The position numbers and the translations under genes were made by a program. From Lepidodermella squamata (lineage: Eukaryota > Gastrotricha): 64,000 nucleotides of DNA. A model generated the notes under the pieces. The model was not told the DNA's origin, ran no database searches, and was given only the letters and a program-made list of their open reading frames with translations. How positions within the stretch are numbered: position 1 is the stretch's first letter; every line of letters starts with the position of its first letter. This document shows, in pieces, positions 44,972 through 55,245 of this stretch. The stretch is taken from assembly GCA_047495785.1 (NCBI GenBank), contig JBLDXI010000030.1, positions 1,054,001-1,118,000 of the forward strand. Reading direction: 5' to 3'.

Positions 44972-46141
44972 TCATGATAACATCAGTGAGAAGAGAATTG
45001 CGTCGATGGTCAGTACAGATATGCCTGCCCCTGCAGCCATTACAATGTCTAGAAGGCGATGCAGGGGTAAGGCCAGAAAATTGTTCAACTTGAAAACGCG
45101 AGATTTCACAGACTCGGGGATACTGGGACTCAAGCAAGTATAGGCCGTGATAAGTACAGCAACGATGAATTTGACTGCGACCATGTAGACCAGGTAGACA
45201 TGATCTGACGTCATTGGAATCATTCCAAAGATTAGCGTGAGAAATACAACGTAAGACAGAACGACAGTGACGCAAAACGCTGATTGGTCTCGATTCACAG
45301 GTTCAGCGATCAAAGAAACGACTTGAAGCACGAAAAGAGTGATGGTAGGGACGAAGATGTTGCAGACGTAGTAGCCACTTTTGCGGCGAAATCGGATCTT
45401 CAAGTGAATTCTATCATAAGAGTACATGTATTGCGGTTGAAATATAGTGATGTTGTTCCCAAAATACTCCACAAGTGACCATATATCACTATCGACGATG
45501 AATGTGTTGCCAACAGACGTGTCGATTCCAAAAAATGCAAGGCGGAGCGCCACGCTTTGGTGAGAATTAGCGCATTCAAAGACAATTGAACAGTCTTGCG
45601 TATCGAATGGGAATTTGCGGTAGCTGAATTCTGTACAAGATACGTCGAATCGATCTACAGCGTAGAGTGTCATCGCATACGTGGGTTGCAATGGACGGAT
45701 TACAATTTGATCAGTTAATTTGTTACCGATACTAGGCTTCTCGTATGCAGACAAATGATGTATTATCGGAGTCCAAATATCCAACGCAGGGACTGTGAAG
45801 AAGGCATCAACAGGATTGAGCGACGCGCAGTCGGTTTCGGACAGTAAATCTGTACATTGAGGAGCTTCGCATGGCAGCCCCCAAGACAAAGTAATGTAAG
45901 CAAGCATAGACATCTTTTGCTGCACATCGTCGATCCCCACAAAACGGTGGAGGGCAACGTTGAAAGTCACCTCAACCGCCCTGCCGTTCTTGAAATAAGC
46001 TGCTTGTTCCATCGGTAGGTTTTTCGACAGAACTGCCGGGCAACGTTCGATGAATTTCGCCTCCAACCTTCCTGCAGTCGTTGACGCTGATCCCAGCGAT
46101 GCGAGATTCGCCAACATCAGCGAAGCTAGGGGCGATTTCAT
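44972..46141 (-). CDS. Cys-loop ligand-gated ion channel subunit (cassette 3)
   Basis: 389 residues, signal MKSPLASLMLANLASLGS. Cysteine frame as in 36427-37596 (LPCEAPQCTDLLSETDC). The Cys-loop is CTEFSYRKFPFDTQDC with Glu in the third position. M2 is standard and M3 has VAVKFIVAVLITAYTCL. Closest to 51467-52636, with which it shares the ECD motif VALHRFVGIDDVQQK and its 3' flank; here QQ replaces EQ. AAATTTCCTGTGAAGCG lies 75 bp upstream (46216). Intact; third member of cassette 3. Confidence 0.93.
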   Translation of the reverse strand: MKSPLASLMLANLASLGSASTTAGRLEAKFIERCPAVLSKNLPMEQAAYFKNGRAVEVTFNVALHRFVGIDDVQQKMSMLAYITLSWGLPCEAPQCTDLLSETDCASLNPVDAFFTVPALDIWTPIIHHLSAYEKPSIGNKLTDQIVIRPLQPTYAMTLYAVDRFDVSCTEFSYRKFPFDTQDCSIVFECANSHQSVALRLAFFGIDTSVGNTFIVDSDIWSLVEYFGNNITIFQPQYMYSYDRIHLKIRFRRKSGYYVCNIFVPTITLFVLQVVSLIAEPVNRDQSAFCVTVVLSYVVFLTLIFGMIPMTSDHVYLVYMVAVKFIVAVLITAYTCLSPSIPESVKSRVFKLNNFLALPLHRLLDIVMAAGAGISVLTIDAILFSLMLS

Positions 46142-46702
46142 GATGTTTTATTACCATGTGGTTTTTATTCAATGGAGATCCATATAGCTCACCTACCGAG
46201 TCATGTATGTTATTCAAATTTCCTGTGAAGCGTATGTTTGCTCAGCGATATGACGAGGCCTTTAAAACCGCATAGTCGAGACCTAATAAATCCTGGGCAA
46301 GCAATTTTTTGCTATTGTATACACGCAAATTCAATGAGCTGTGTTGAAGATGATGTTCCATGCCATGGTTCACATTGGGAGAAAATGGTGTCGCATTGCT
46401 GAAGCTCGATTGATTTGATAGTGGGTAATTTGATAGTGAATAATGACATTGATGATCCTAAATTTGCCGATTTTGACTTGAAGATGCTTGCGTTCCGACC
46501 CGTTCCATTATCAATTTATGAAAGCGACGTTGTTGTTACGAAGTGGCGATGTGAGTTTATGGGATAATGACCATAATTAAGTCTCTAAATTACCCATTTT
46601 AGGTTGAATCCAGGCCCAGGAATAATGAAATTTACTTCGCTCGCAACTGGAAATAGCCTATCAAGTCAGTCTCGCACTACGCTACCTGGGAATGCTTCCT
46701 GG
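46142..46702. other. Upstream region and intergenic, no gene seen
   Basis: Contains the conserved upstream motif (46216-46226) followed by AGCGATATGA, a string also found upstream of 51467-52636 (52741-52750). No gene is supported. Confidence 0.5.
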
Positions 46703-46866
46703 CAGGGTGCGAAGTACAGGGGTGCTGGGGTCGCGACACCCCAGCTCCGGGACTGCAACCAAAGGAAGGCTGGAAAAACCACAGGGGGGACGCTTTGGTT
46801 GTTACGGCTGGGTCCTTGAAAACAAGTAGAAAACACCTGAGCTCCCGGATCCTACTTCGCACACTG
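46703..46866. mobile_element. 164-bp MITE with 8-bp target duplication
   Basis: Ends CAGGGTGCGAAGTACAGG and CCTACTTCGCACACTG are imperfect inverted repeats. The element is flanked on both sides by CTTCCTGG, an 8-bp duplication typical of hAT-type insertion. It has the same termini as 21622-22407. There is no coding capacity. Confidence 0.88.
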
Positions 46867-47724
46867 CTTCCTGGCGAGAGGATACAATTGTTAGGACGAA
46901 TCTAATCCAGATACATTAACTTAATATTTAAGGAGGATTCTATATTTTTTGCAGTGAGCACCCAGCCCTGCTGTAAAACGCGAGCGCAGCGAGCATCACG
47001 GGGCAAAGTTTTCGTCCGCGCGGAGCGAGGAGACGCTGATTTCATCGAGCAAAGCGAGAAAAAGGACGTAAAACTCTTCGAGCGAAGCGAGATCATTTAT
47101 CTAGTTTCAGCATGAAATTCGTTCAAAAATGCCGTTTTGATCATACATTTTTAAGGTTGATTTTTTGAAGTCGCATTTCACCCCGAAAATGAACTATTAT
47201 GTCACATTTTTTCATTTAAATTGCAGTTTCATCGGGAACGGTGAACGCTTCGCCTTGAGTAATATGTCTAATAGGCCCACGGTACGGCTAGTTCCTCGCC
47301 TTATTATGCGAGTTTTTCCTCGGAACTATCCTCCCCTAGGGCCTTATAAATACATAGGATAGAGGGCGATCCTTTTTGCACTTGGAATTTTTCGATTGTT
47401 CCACAGCTTTCAATTAGCAAAAAAAACAGCGACGCAAGAACAGGGGAAATGCGATATTTAGTGATCTGGAATCTGGAGAAAAGAGCCAATTTGATGTAGA
47501 TCGGTGGGGCTCGTGTTCATAATAATGCAAACTTCAGAATCTACGACTCGAACTGCACCTGTGGTCATGAAAACCACTATGAGGCATTTCAATCTACGTA
47601 ATTGACAACGGTTTAATAAAATTTCGTAGCTGTGAATCCTTTTTTTTTAGTTTTTCGCTTCTCCCGAAAAATTGCGATTTTAATGCGCGCGCACTCAACT
47701 GTCTATATCTTGAGAACGGTGGCA

Positions 47725-47875
47725 GATATCGCGGGGTGGGCGACAGAACTGGCACAGAAAAAACTGGCGCTCAGTTTTTCCGGCACGCGACTGACTTGGC
47801 CGAGATGCAAAAAATAGTTTTACGCCATTTGTTTCTATTTTAGTCAGGTCGGTCTGTCGCCCACCCCGCGATATC
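47725..47875. repeat. 151-bp element with 23-bp perfect inverted ends
   Basis: GATATCGCGGGGTGGGCGAC followed by AGA at 47725-47747 is exactly mirrored at 47853-47875. The interior has no gene. It is a MITE-like hairpin. Confidence 0.75.
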
Positions 47876-48292
47876 AAAAAACGGTTTTCAGATTTGAAAT
47901 AAGCGGTTAAAACTACAGTAGGCCACATACTTAACTCAAATTTGAAAACAATGTCGTAAGATAAGGTTTTCACTTGCCGCGGCTGATATGTTCCCTGGTT
48001 TGAAGCATAATAATCTCCCTTTCCATTAGAAGATAACATATAACAATTATAAATCCACTGATTGCAAAACAAGTTATCACAGAAAGTAGGAATTTTTAAT
48101 AAAGGGTGTTGCTATTGGCACATACTATGTGCCTCTTATTGGCTATTGGCACATAATTATGTGCCCCTTATTGGCTATTGGCACATTTTATGTGCCTCTT
48201 ATTGGCTATTGGCACATAGAGCTGAAATAAATGCTTTAAACGCAAATTCCCACTTTATTATCACGAACAACCTCATCCTCATCAGTATTTGT

Positions 48293-48923
48293 TCATTTTC
48301 TGGCGGTTCTTTTTCCGCCCCGCCCTCTTGACGCTCTACCGTCATTGGCAGTGACTGTAGGTTTACTCGCTTTACTTCGCGCGGCTTTCGCGTCAACACT
48401 CGTGCTTCGCCGCGGACAAGATTTCTTCACAGCGATCTGTGTCTCTGAAACATGCCTTGCCCTTTTGCGCGAGGTAACTGCACCAACATCATCGAGGCTT
48501 TGCGTTGGGGGAAGGGGTTGAAGTGCCATGTAATGATTCTCTCCATTGAAGTAAACGTTGATCGTTTTCTGGAAGGGGCGACCTGCCGAAGCGCTGATAA
48601 CTTGGCGCGGACGATTGATTTGATGTAAAATAACGTTCGTTTGGTAGAGATGGGAAACGGCGAACAGTGATTCATTTCCACCCCAGAACGTGCCGCTCTC
48701 CAGCCGATCAACTATACACGAATTAGTCAAGAAATGTTGATTATTGAGGAATTATGTTACCGTAGGCGTCATAATCGTCACTTGTCATTGAAATATCATT
48801 CACGTCATCTTCATGGATACCGGCCATAAATGGGAGTACTTCGATTCGATGACTGCGTAGATAATCGATGACTTCTTCACTTTCGGCTTTTCGGAGCCTT
48901 ATTCCTATGATTATAGAAGGCAA
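48293..48923 (-). CDS. OTU-like cysteine protease domain, in frame after the transposase
   Basis: Two exons: 48923-48761 and 48711-48293, joined TACG|GTAACA...GTATAG|TTGATC with phase kept (49-nt intron). The order LRKAESEEVIDYLRSHR, LPFMAG, GTFWGGNESLFAVS and a late FNGENHYMAL matches the body of OTU domains, with the NHY histidine. The DGNC segment carrying the catalytic Cys should precede LRKA. The nearest match is KKGILFRF at the end of the transposase frame, which has no Cys. Only one TAG (48927-48929) separates this frame from the transposase frame, so it may be a readthrough or nonsense-split fusion. The tail is basic (RGRGGKRTARK). Probably inactive as a protease as it stands. Confidence 0.65.
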
Positions 48924-48926
48924 TTT

Positions 48927-51046
48927 CTAGGCAGCGATATAATGGAGTTTTAATGGAAAGTCGAACCTGAACAGAATCCCCTTCTTGGGCGTTTGAGTAG
49001 GCTGAGAATCCGCTGTTGGGTTCGGGTCATCCGGTTCGCTATCGGAGCCATCAGAGCCAGCAAATCGTTTGTCATGGCAAACTGAAATTTTCTTGCCACT
49101 TTGAACAAGTGATAAAAACTTCTTGAAATTCCCAAGGTAGATCTTGAACTGATTAGTTCCAAGCTGGCTGAGAATGTTAGCGAACTGAGAGGCTTCATCA
49201 AAAGCTAAGCGATACTTTTTGCGTGGCGAAAGAGCCTCGCGTTTCAGAGCATTCGGACTTGCGAAGTTTTCCTCTTCCCAAGAAAAATCAGAATCAGAGT
49301 CTCCTAGGCTTTCAGTTCGGGTCTCTTCGGGCTTACTTTCCGCAAGCCGATATTGCAAACCGAAAGTCTCGACGTCGAACAACGGCATTTCCTCTTTCTT
49401 TCGAAGCGCCAGCATGTGCTTACATGGAACTTTCATGCTGTTAAATGCAGCGCAGCTGCACTTGTCAGTGTAGGTTTCATATTTGTAAACTTTGCGGTCG
49501 AATCCATACATTTGAACATCACCAAGCGTCAACTTCTTGAACTGCGAAGCATTCATCAGCTTCAGTGAATTGAAAAATGTTCTAACTGCCAATGACGATA
49601 CCGCAAAAGAAGCTTCATACAACTCCTGTTGGAATTCTTCTGAGACAGGCTGGCATCTAGTAATTGGGGAATCTGAGGGCGATGTTTGTTCTTCAGCAAT
49701 TTCACATAAAGTCGGTATCATGCGGTAAACCGACGGTTGACGGCCGAGTGAAGCTTTTATGAGGCACTTGAAATTTGCAAATGTGCCTTCAATTGGATTG
49801 GTCGTATCTTGATTCATAGTTTCGTACATACGGCGGGCATATTTTGCCCACATCGCCTTTGATGCCAACCAATTTTGTTCGAAATAAGGCAGTAGCTCAA
49901 TGTATTCGTTAGGTTTACCGCCAAGCTTTCGTACTTCCAAACCTTTAGCAAGGGAGACGAATGCCTTTTCTGCCGTTTTGAATTGAGGCTCGTAGCGGGC
50001 GTGTACCATATCCTTGAAAGCGGTGAATAGTTCTTTTTTGACTTCCAATCGACAAACTGCTGTAGCAATGAGGTTTCGCATGTATTTCAACGCGTGAAAG
50101 GCGCACAACAAAACTATGCAGTCGAATATTTCTTCCACCAAATCAATTTGATGAAGGTCCTTATCCACAAGGAAGATGCCCGGCTTGTGGATAGTTTTGA
50201 AAGATTCCAAAATAAATCGAACATTATCGTCCGATTCGTCTTCAAGCAGGGCTATGCCAGCGACGCCAGTTCTACCGTTATCGGCATTTTTGTAGCAAAA
50301 ACAGAGGACTTTGTATCCTTCCTTGTTGGTTTTGAAGGTGGTATCTAGGAGAACAGTTCGAGGCCTTTGTCTTGCCACGGTACCAATCATCTTTGGCGTA
50401 GCAATAAACATTGCTTGAGTGACACCATCGCCATCATCACGCTTTTCCACTACGCCTCCGTTTGCCTTGATGTCATCAATGAAGCTACTGAGCTCCGCCT
50501 GGTGGACTTCATTCGACAGATGTTTCATCTTTAGGTTGTTGATAAACTTTCTAGAGACAACCTTTCCTAAACCAATTTGAATGTGAAAAGTGAAGAATAT
50601 CGAAGAATGTTGCATTTATTACCTGTATTTTTCTTGATGTTTCTTGCCAAGAGGCTAGGTTTGATCGCGTAGTTCTTGATCAAATTGACGGTATTGCTCA
50701 CTTCTTCTTCTGTGAGACGATTGTCGTTCGGAAACCATTTTCCACCGAGAGGGTGGGTATGAGTCCAATTAGACTCAGTAACCTCCCAACAGTCAGTGAT
50801 CTTTGAGTAAGAGCATTTAACGATACCGGGACAATCTCGAAAGAGATAGTTCTGCGTTTCTCGTTTCCCAGTTGATCTACTCGCCCTGAGAATACCGTGC
50901 CGACATTGGCGAATAATCTGGGTTTCAGAGGTGGACCGAACACGAAAAGGATGTTTACCGGCTGTTTTCACCAGGTCATACTTGGCTAGAAACGATTCAC
51001 CAGTAGGAAAAACATCGCCGACTTTTATCTCTAAAGCGTCATCCAT
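48927..51046 (-). CDS. MULE-type transposase, two exons
   Basis: Exon 1 is 51046-50623 and exon 2 is 50566-48927 (56-nt intron, ACAG|GTAATA...GTTTAG|GAAAGG, phase kept), giving 687 residues. The N-terminal exon holds a zinc-binding DNA-contact module (CPGIVKCSYSK...NWTHTHP). Exon 2 has the MULE RNase H-like core with LLDTTFKTN, FLVDKDLHQ and NPIEGTFANFK as candidate D-D-E positions and LCAFHALKYMRN in between. A SWIM zinc finger follows (CSCAAFNSMKVPCKHM). A Ser/Glu-rich stretch precedes the TAG. It would cut and paste the surrounding element by acting on its TIRs in the nucleus. No internal damage is seen apart from the terminal TAG discussed for the OTU domain. Confidence 0.92.
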
Positions 51047-51466
51047 GATAAAGATGCTACAAAGAAGACTATCATAAACACTTATAAACCCGCTTCTAAT
51101 ATGCTTCTAATATGCTGTGTAAATGCACGTGGCCGGGAAAAAAATCGTCAGTGAATGAATCAACTCAAATCCACGCGCCGGAAATACGATGGTAGTAACT
51201 TTTTTCATTCAAATAATGACATAAATTACGATTTCTACTCATTTTACATGTTATGTGCCAATAGCCAATAAGAGGCACATAAAATGTGCCAATAGCCAAT
51301 AAGGGGCACATAATTATGTGCCAATAGCCAATAAGAGGCACATAACCATGTGCCAATAGCCACACCGTTTAATAAAAGCAGCAGAAAAAGACGAGGATCG
51401 AGGATGCTACAGTGTCATTTCCCATATCGAACACTATTTACAATGTACACGATTTTACGAATCAAT

Positions 51467-52636
51467 TCATGACAACATCAGTGAGAAGAGAATCGCGTCA
51501 ATCATCATTACCGCTATGCCTGCCCCTGCAGCCATCACCAGGTCCAGAAGGCGATGCATGGGTATGGCCACGGACTTATTTAATTTGAAAACGCGAGATT
51601 TCAATGGTTCTGGAATACTGGGACTGAAGCAAGTGTAGGCTGTTAGTACGACAGCAACGATGAATTTAGCGGCGATCATGTACACAAGATAGACGTGGTC
51701 TGACGTCATTGGAATCATGCCAAAGATTAAGGTCAGAAACACAACGTATGACAACACGACAGTCACGCAAAACGCAGCTTGATCCCTATTCACAGGTTCG
51801 GCAACCAAGGAAACTACCTGAAGGATAAATAGGGTGATAGTTGGTACGAAGATGTTGCAGACGTAGTAGCCACTTTTGCGACGGAATCGAATTTTCAAGT
51901 AAATTCGATCATAATAGATCATGTAGTCCGGTTGAAATTCAGTCGTGTTGTATCCATAATACTCGACAAGTGACCATATATCACTATCAACGATGAAGAT
52001 GCTATCGTTAGACATGTCCATTCTGTATATTCCAAGTCGGAGTATAACGTTTTTGTGAGCATGATCAGATTCAAAAACTAGTGAGCAGTCTTGCGTATCG
52101 AAGGGGAATTTTCGGTAGCTGAATGCGGTGCATGAAACGTCGAATCGGTCGAAAATATATTGTACCATTGTATACAGCGGTTGAATTGGAAATATGACAA
52201 TTTGGTCATTTAATTTGCGACCGATATCAGGCTTTTCGTAAGCTGTCAAATGATATATTAATGGTGTCCAAATATCCAACGCAGGGACGGGGAAGTAGAG
52301 CTCGTCAGGACTAAGTGTCTCGCAATCTGTTTCTGACAGTAAATCTGTGCATTGCGGTACTTCGCATGGCAACCGCCACGTTATTAACAGATACAGAAGC
52401 AAAGACAGTTTTTGCTCCACGTCATCAATTCCAACAAAACGGTGGAGAGACACATTGACGGTAACCAAAACCTGCCTGCTGCTGTTGGAATATATTGCTT
52501 GTTCCATCGGCAGGTTTTTCGACAGAACTGCCGGACATCTTTCAATGAATTTTGCTTGCATGTTTCCAGCAGCCGTTGAAGCCGATCCCAGCGAGGTGAG
52601 CTTCACCAACATCAGCAATGCTAGGAGCGATTTCAT
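51467..52636 (-). CDS. Cys-loop ligand-gated ion channel subunit
   Basis: 389 residues, signal MKSLLALLMLVKLTSLGS. The Cys-loop is CTAFSYRKFPFDTQDC. M2 has NRDQAAFCVTVVLSYVVFLT (Ala for the usual Ser at the start), and M3 is MIAAKFIVAVVLTAYTCF. Loop C reads YNTTEFQPDYMIYYDRIYLK with an N-glycosylation site (NTT). AAATTTCCTGT lies 78 bp upstream (52714). The 3' side is 99 bp from the end of the MULE, which inserted into the paralogous 3' flank shared with 44972-46141. Intact. Confidence 0.93.
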   Translation of the reverse strand: MKSLLALLMLVKLTSLGSASTAAGNMQAKFIERCPAVLSKNLPMEQAIYSNSSRQVLVTVNVSLHRFVGIDDVEQKLSLLLYLLITWRLPCEVPQCTDLLSETDCETLSPDELYFPVPALDIWTPLIYHLTAYEKPDIGRKLNDQIVIFPIQPLYTMVQYIFDRFDVSCTAFSYRKFPFDTQDCSLVFESDHAHKNVILRLGIYRMDMSNDSIFIVDSDIWSLVEYYGYNTTEFQPDYMIYYDRIYLKIRFRRKSGYYVCNIFVPTITLFILQVVSLVAEPVNRDQAAFCVTVVLSYVVFLTLIFGMIPMTSDHVYLVYMIAAKFIVAVVLTAYTCFSPSIPEPLKSRVFKLNKSVAIPMHRLLDLVMAAGAGIAVMMIDAILFSLMLS

Positions 52637-52932
52637 GATGCTTTTAATTTTAATACAGTGTGATTTTCATTCTACGCAGTTGCTTGCACGAGGCTCAATA
52701 TCCTAGCCAAGGCAAATTTCCTGTGAAGCGTTTGTATGCGCAGCGATATGATTGGTATTGATTGGATGATGGAAAAACCAAGTAAACCCAGTTCTCTTTA
52801 GCAGTCATTATTTGGGGACCTGTGGTGAACGCCCATAAAATGAATCATGCTCTAATTGCCAGTAACTTCACACGAATCTCAACCGATAATGTAACGATGT
52901 TGCTTAATTCTCTATCTGAAAAAATTTCTCGC

Positions 52933-53012
52933 TTCGCAAGTCATTTTGGCAAATACAGCAAACAAAAATTTTCCATCCCTGGCAGCTCGAAGATCGTACC
53001 CTTAATGTAAAC
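52933..53012. repeat. Inverted copy of the 138-222 repeat
   Basis: CAAGTCATTTTGGCAAATAC, then CATCCCTGGCAGCTCGAAGA and TTAATGTAAAC, are the reverse complement of the sequence at 138-222, next to a CTCGCTTCGC motif at 52928. It lies beside a truncated channel pseudogene, as the first copy does. Confidence 0.6.
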
Positions 53013-53074
53013 GAGAATGAATAATGAGTAATGAGTAAAATATGTTACTATAGCCAGAAAGCATTGGTATATCC

Positions 53075-53477
53075 AGGAATGTGGGTAACTTGAAAACGCA
53101 AGATTTCAATGGCTCTGGTATACTAGGACTCAAGCAAGTATAGGCCGCGATGATAACAGCAACGATTTAGCTGTGACCATGTAAACGAGATACACGTGAT
53201 CTAAAGTCATTTGTATCATGCCACAAATCAAAGTGAGAAATACAACGGCAGTGACGCAAAACACTGATTGGTCTCGATACACTAGCTCAGCGTTCAATGA
53301 AACGACTTGAAGTATGAAAAGTGTGATGGTAGGGACGAAGATGTTGCAGACGTAGTAGCCACTTTTGCGGCGAAATCGAATCGTCAAAGGAATCCGATCA
53401 TACAAGTGCGAGTATTGTGGTTGAACCACAGTGGTATTGTATCCAAAATACTCGACAAGTGGGTTATAATATTTCAC
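53075..53477 (-). pseudogene. Truncated Cys-loop channel pseudogene
   Basis: Starts abruptly in loop C (LVEYFGYNTT), so the N-terminal domain and Cys-loop are missing. It continues through M1 (YYVCNIFVPTITLFILQVV). M2 has lost four residues (CVTAVVFLT for CVTVVLSYVVFLT), and NRDQ is YRDQ. The frame is lost in M3 (AKSLLLSSRPILA). Non-coding homology to the C-terminal linker continues to about 53075. Most similar to 44972 and 51467. Confidence 0.88.
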
Positions 53478-53534
53478 TTTAGTTCATTTTTCGCCTTTTA
53501 TTATGTCCCACTTATTTGTATCACAGTCTGACGT

Positions 53535-54713
53535 TTATTCAAGCAGCATCAGAGAAAACAGAATAGCATCAATCACGACGATAGCAAAGGTTGCGCTTAT
53601 GACGACAGTTAGATCCAAAACCCGATGCATTGTCATTTTTACAGATCCATTAAGCTGAACATCATGTTTCTTCATCGACTCAGAGAATCCTGAGCTAAGG
53701 CACGTGTAAGCTGTAATCAAAACAGCTGCGAGGAATTTAGCAGCTACCATATAGACTAAATAGACGTTATCCGAGGATTTCGGCATCATGCCAAAAATTA
53801 AAGTTAGGAAAACTGCGTAAGCCAAAACGACAGTCACGCAGAAGGCTGGCTGGTCTCTATTCACAGGTTCGGTAACCAAGCCAATCATTTGAAGGATGAA
53901 CAGCGCGATGGTTGGGATGAAAACGTTACAGACGTAGTAGCTGCTTTTGCGGCGAAATCGAATTGTCATGCTTATCCGGCTGATATCGTAAGCTCCATTC
54001 ATTTGCATAGAAACTGAGTTGTTGAATTCAAGCGGCTCAACAAATGTCCAGATGTCAGTATCTAGGATAAATCTATCACGAGCTGACATATCAATTTCGA
54101 AAGTTTTGATTGTGTAAGCCACTTCAGTGCCGAGTTCGTTCGATTCGAAAACAATCGAGCATAGTTGAGTATCGAATGGGAATTTACGGTAACTGAAAGC
54201 TGTGCAAGATATGTCGAATCGATCAAAAACTGCGAATAGGATGGAATTAGTGGCCAATGGATAGATCCAAACGTGGTCGCTCTGTTTCAGAGGAAGAATC
54301 GGTGATTCATAAGCAGTCATATGCAGGAGTTCCGGGGTCCAAATATCTCCGGCGGAAACGTAGAAATTCAGCCGCTCAGGGTGGGGTAACTTACAGTCTT
54401 CTTCCGACAGCAACTCTGAGCAGTCAGGGATTTCACATGGTAGCCGCCATTCCAAGGTCAAGAGGGCGAGGAGCGACAATTTTTGCTCTACATCGTCAAT
54501 GCCTACAAACCGGTAGAGCGTGAAGCTAACGTTTACAACAACTGGCTCGGTGTTATTCGAATACACAGCTTGGTCGGCGGGTAGACATTTCGATCGCAAA
54601 GCTGGGCATAACTCGGCGAATTTTGTTTCCAACTGCTCAGCGATTGACAAAGCTTCTTCCGACAGTTTGACCACGATCAAAACGAGAAGACAAGGAAGTG
54701 TCCATGATTTCAT
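53535..54713 (-). CDS. Cys-loop ligand-gated ion channel subunit, divergent array member
   Basis: 392 residues, signal MKSWTLPCLLVLIVVKLSE. The Cys-loop is CTAFSYRKFPFDTQLC. It differs from most copies in M1 (YYVCNVFIPTIALFILQMIGL) and M2 (NRDQPAFCVTVVLAYAVFLT: Pro for Ser and Ala for Ser/Val). The linker is also different (SSGFSESMKKHDVQLNGSVK), and the protein ends LMLLE. The extra cysteines are kept (LPCEIPDCSELLSEEDC). Its partner in sequence is 57801-59009. No CAGGAAATT motif was found upstream. Intact. Confidence 0.93.
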   Translation of the reverse strand: MKSWTLPCLLVLIVVKLSEEALSIAEQLETKFAELCPALRSKCLPADQAVYSNNTEPVVVNVSFTLYRFVGIDDVEQKLSLLALLTLEWRLPCEIPDCSELLSEEDCKLPHPERLNFYVSAGDIWTPELLHMTAYESPILPLKQSDHVWIYPLATNSILFAVFDRFDISCTAFSYRKFPFDTQLCSIVFESNELGTEVAYTIKTFEIDMSARDRFILDTDIWTFVEPLEFNNSVSMQMNGAYDISRISMTIRFRRKSSYYVCNVFIPTIALFILQMIGLVTEPVNRDQPAFCVTVVLAYAVFLTLIFGMMPKSSDNVYLVYMVAAKFLAAVLITAYTCLSSGFSESMKKHDVQLNGSVKMTMHRVLDLTVVISATFAIVVIDAILFSLMLLE

Positions 54714-55245
54714 GATTTATCCTCGTTGTTGTAACTATGGCTTCACACTCTCGGTGATTGCTGAGTTTTTCTGGAAGTTTACCATCACCAGCTGAAATAG
54801 CGATGAATAGGAACCGATGCGTAGAACCAAAAAAAAATGGTCAAACTATTTTAATAGAGTTTCTAGTTCTATTTCTCTATAGTTATTTCCATTGGTAATT
54901 GAGTTATCTTTTTCGAATGGCTCTCGCATTATTGTGAAAATCGATTAGTTGGCTATGCCGCCACTTGCCGGCAATTACCGCTCGAAATAACGACCACTGA
55001 GATTTGATAGAGGCATTATAAAAATGCCAGTTTTTCCTATCATCCGAAAAAATGCTCCGTTAAGCTCATTATTTTAAACTACCAAAAATTGCGGCGAAGT
55101 AGGATTCTTGAATGTTGAGCTAGGTTCAAGGAACCGCGCATTAGCATTACGTACCAAATAACAGTTTACGACTTTCGCAGTCCTTATTTCTATTTGAATC
55201 AAGAGTATGAATCAAAAATTGGAAGACCGTACAGCTTTGACTTCT
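54714..55245. other. Intergenic, no gene seen
   Basis: Separates the 5' end of a channel gene from the 3' end of the class C receptor gene on the same strand. AGTAGGATTCTTG near 55099 weakly resembles the end of the CAGGGTGCGAAGTA MITE family. Nothing else is recognised. Confidence 0.45.

Larger units (their letters stand above)
48104..51367. mobile_element. Complete MULE transposon
   Basis: A 3264-bp element flanked by the 9-bp duplication TTTAATAAA (48095-48103 and 51368-51376). TIRs begin GGGTGTTGCTATTGG (left) and, inverted, CGGTGTGGCTATTGG (right). They continue for about 110 bp as three to four tandem copies of a 35-36 bp unit (GCTATTGGCACAT followed by ATGTGCC and TCTTATTG). Inside, on the minus strand, are a two-exon MULE transposase and an OTU-like domain. 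It sits just 3' of the channel gene 51467-52636. Confidence 0.95.

Noticed and set aside
48109-48223. CRISPR-like array from the regularly spaced 35-36 bp repeats
   Set aside because: The repeats are contiguous without unique spacers and are mirrored at 51252-51360, so they are transposon TIRs.
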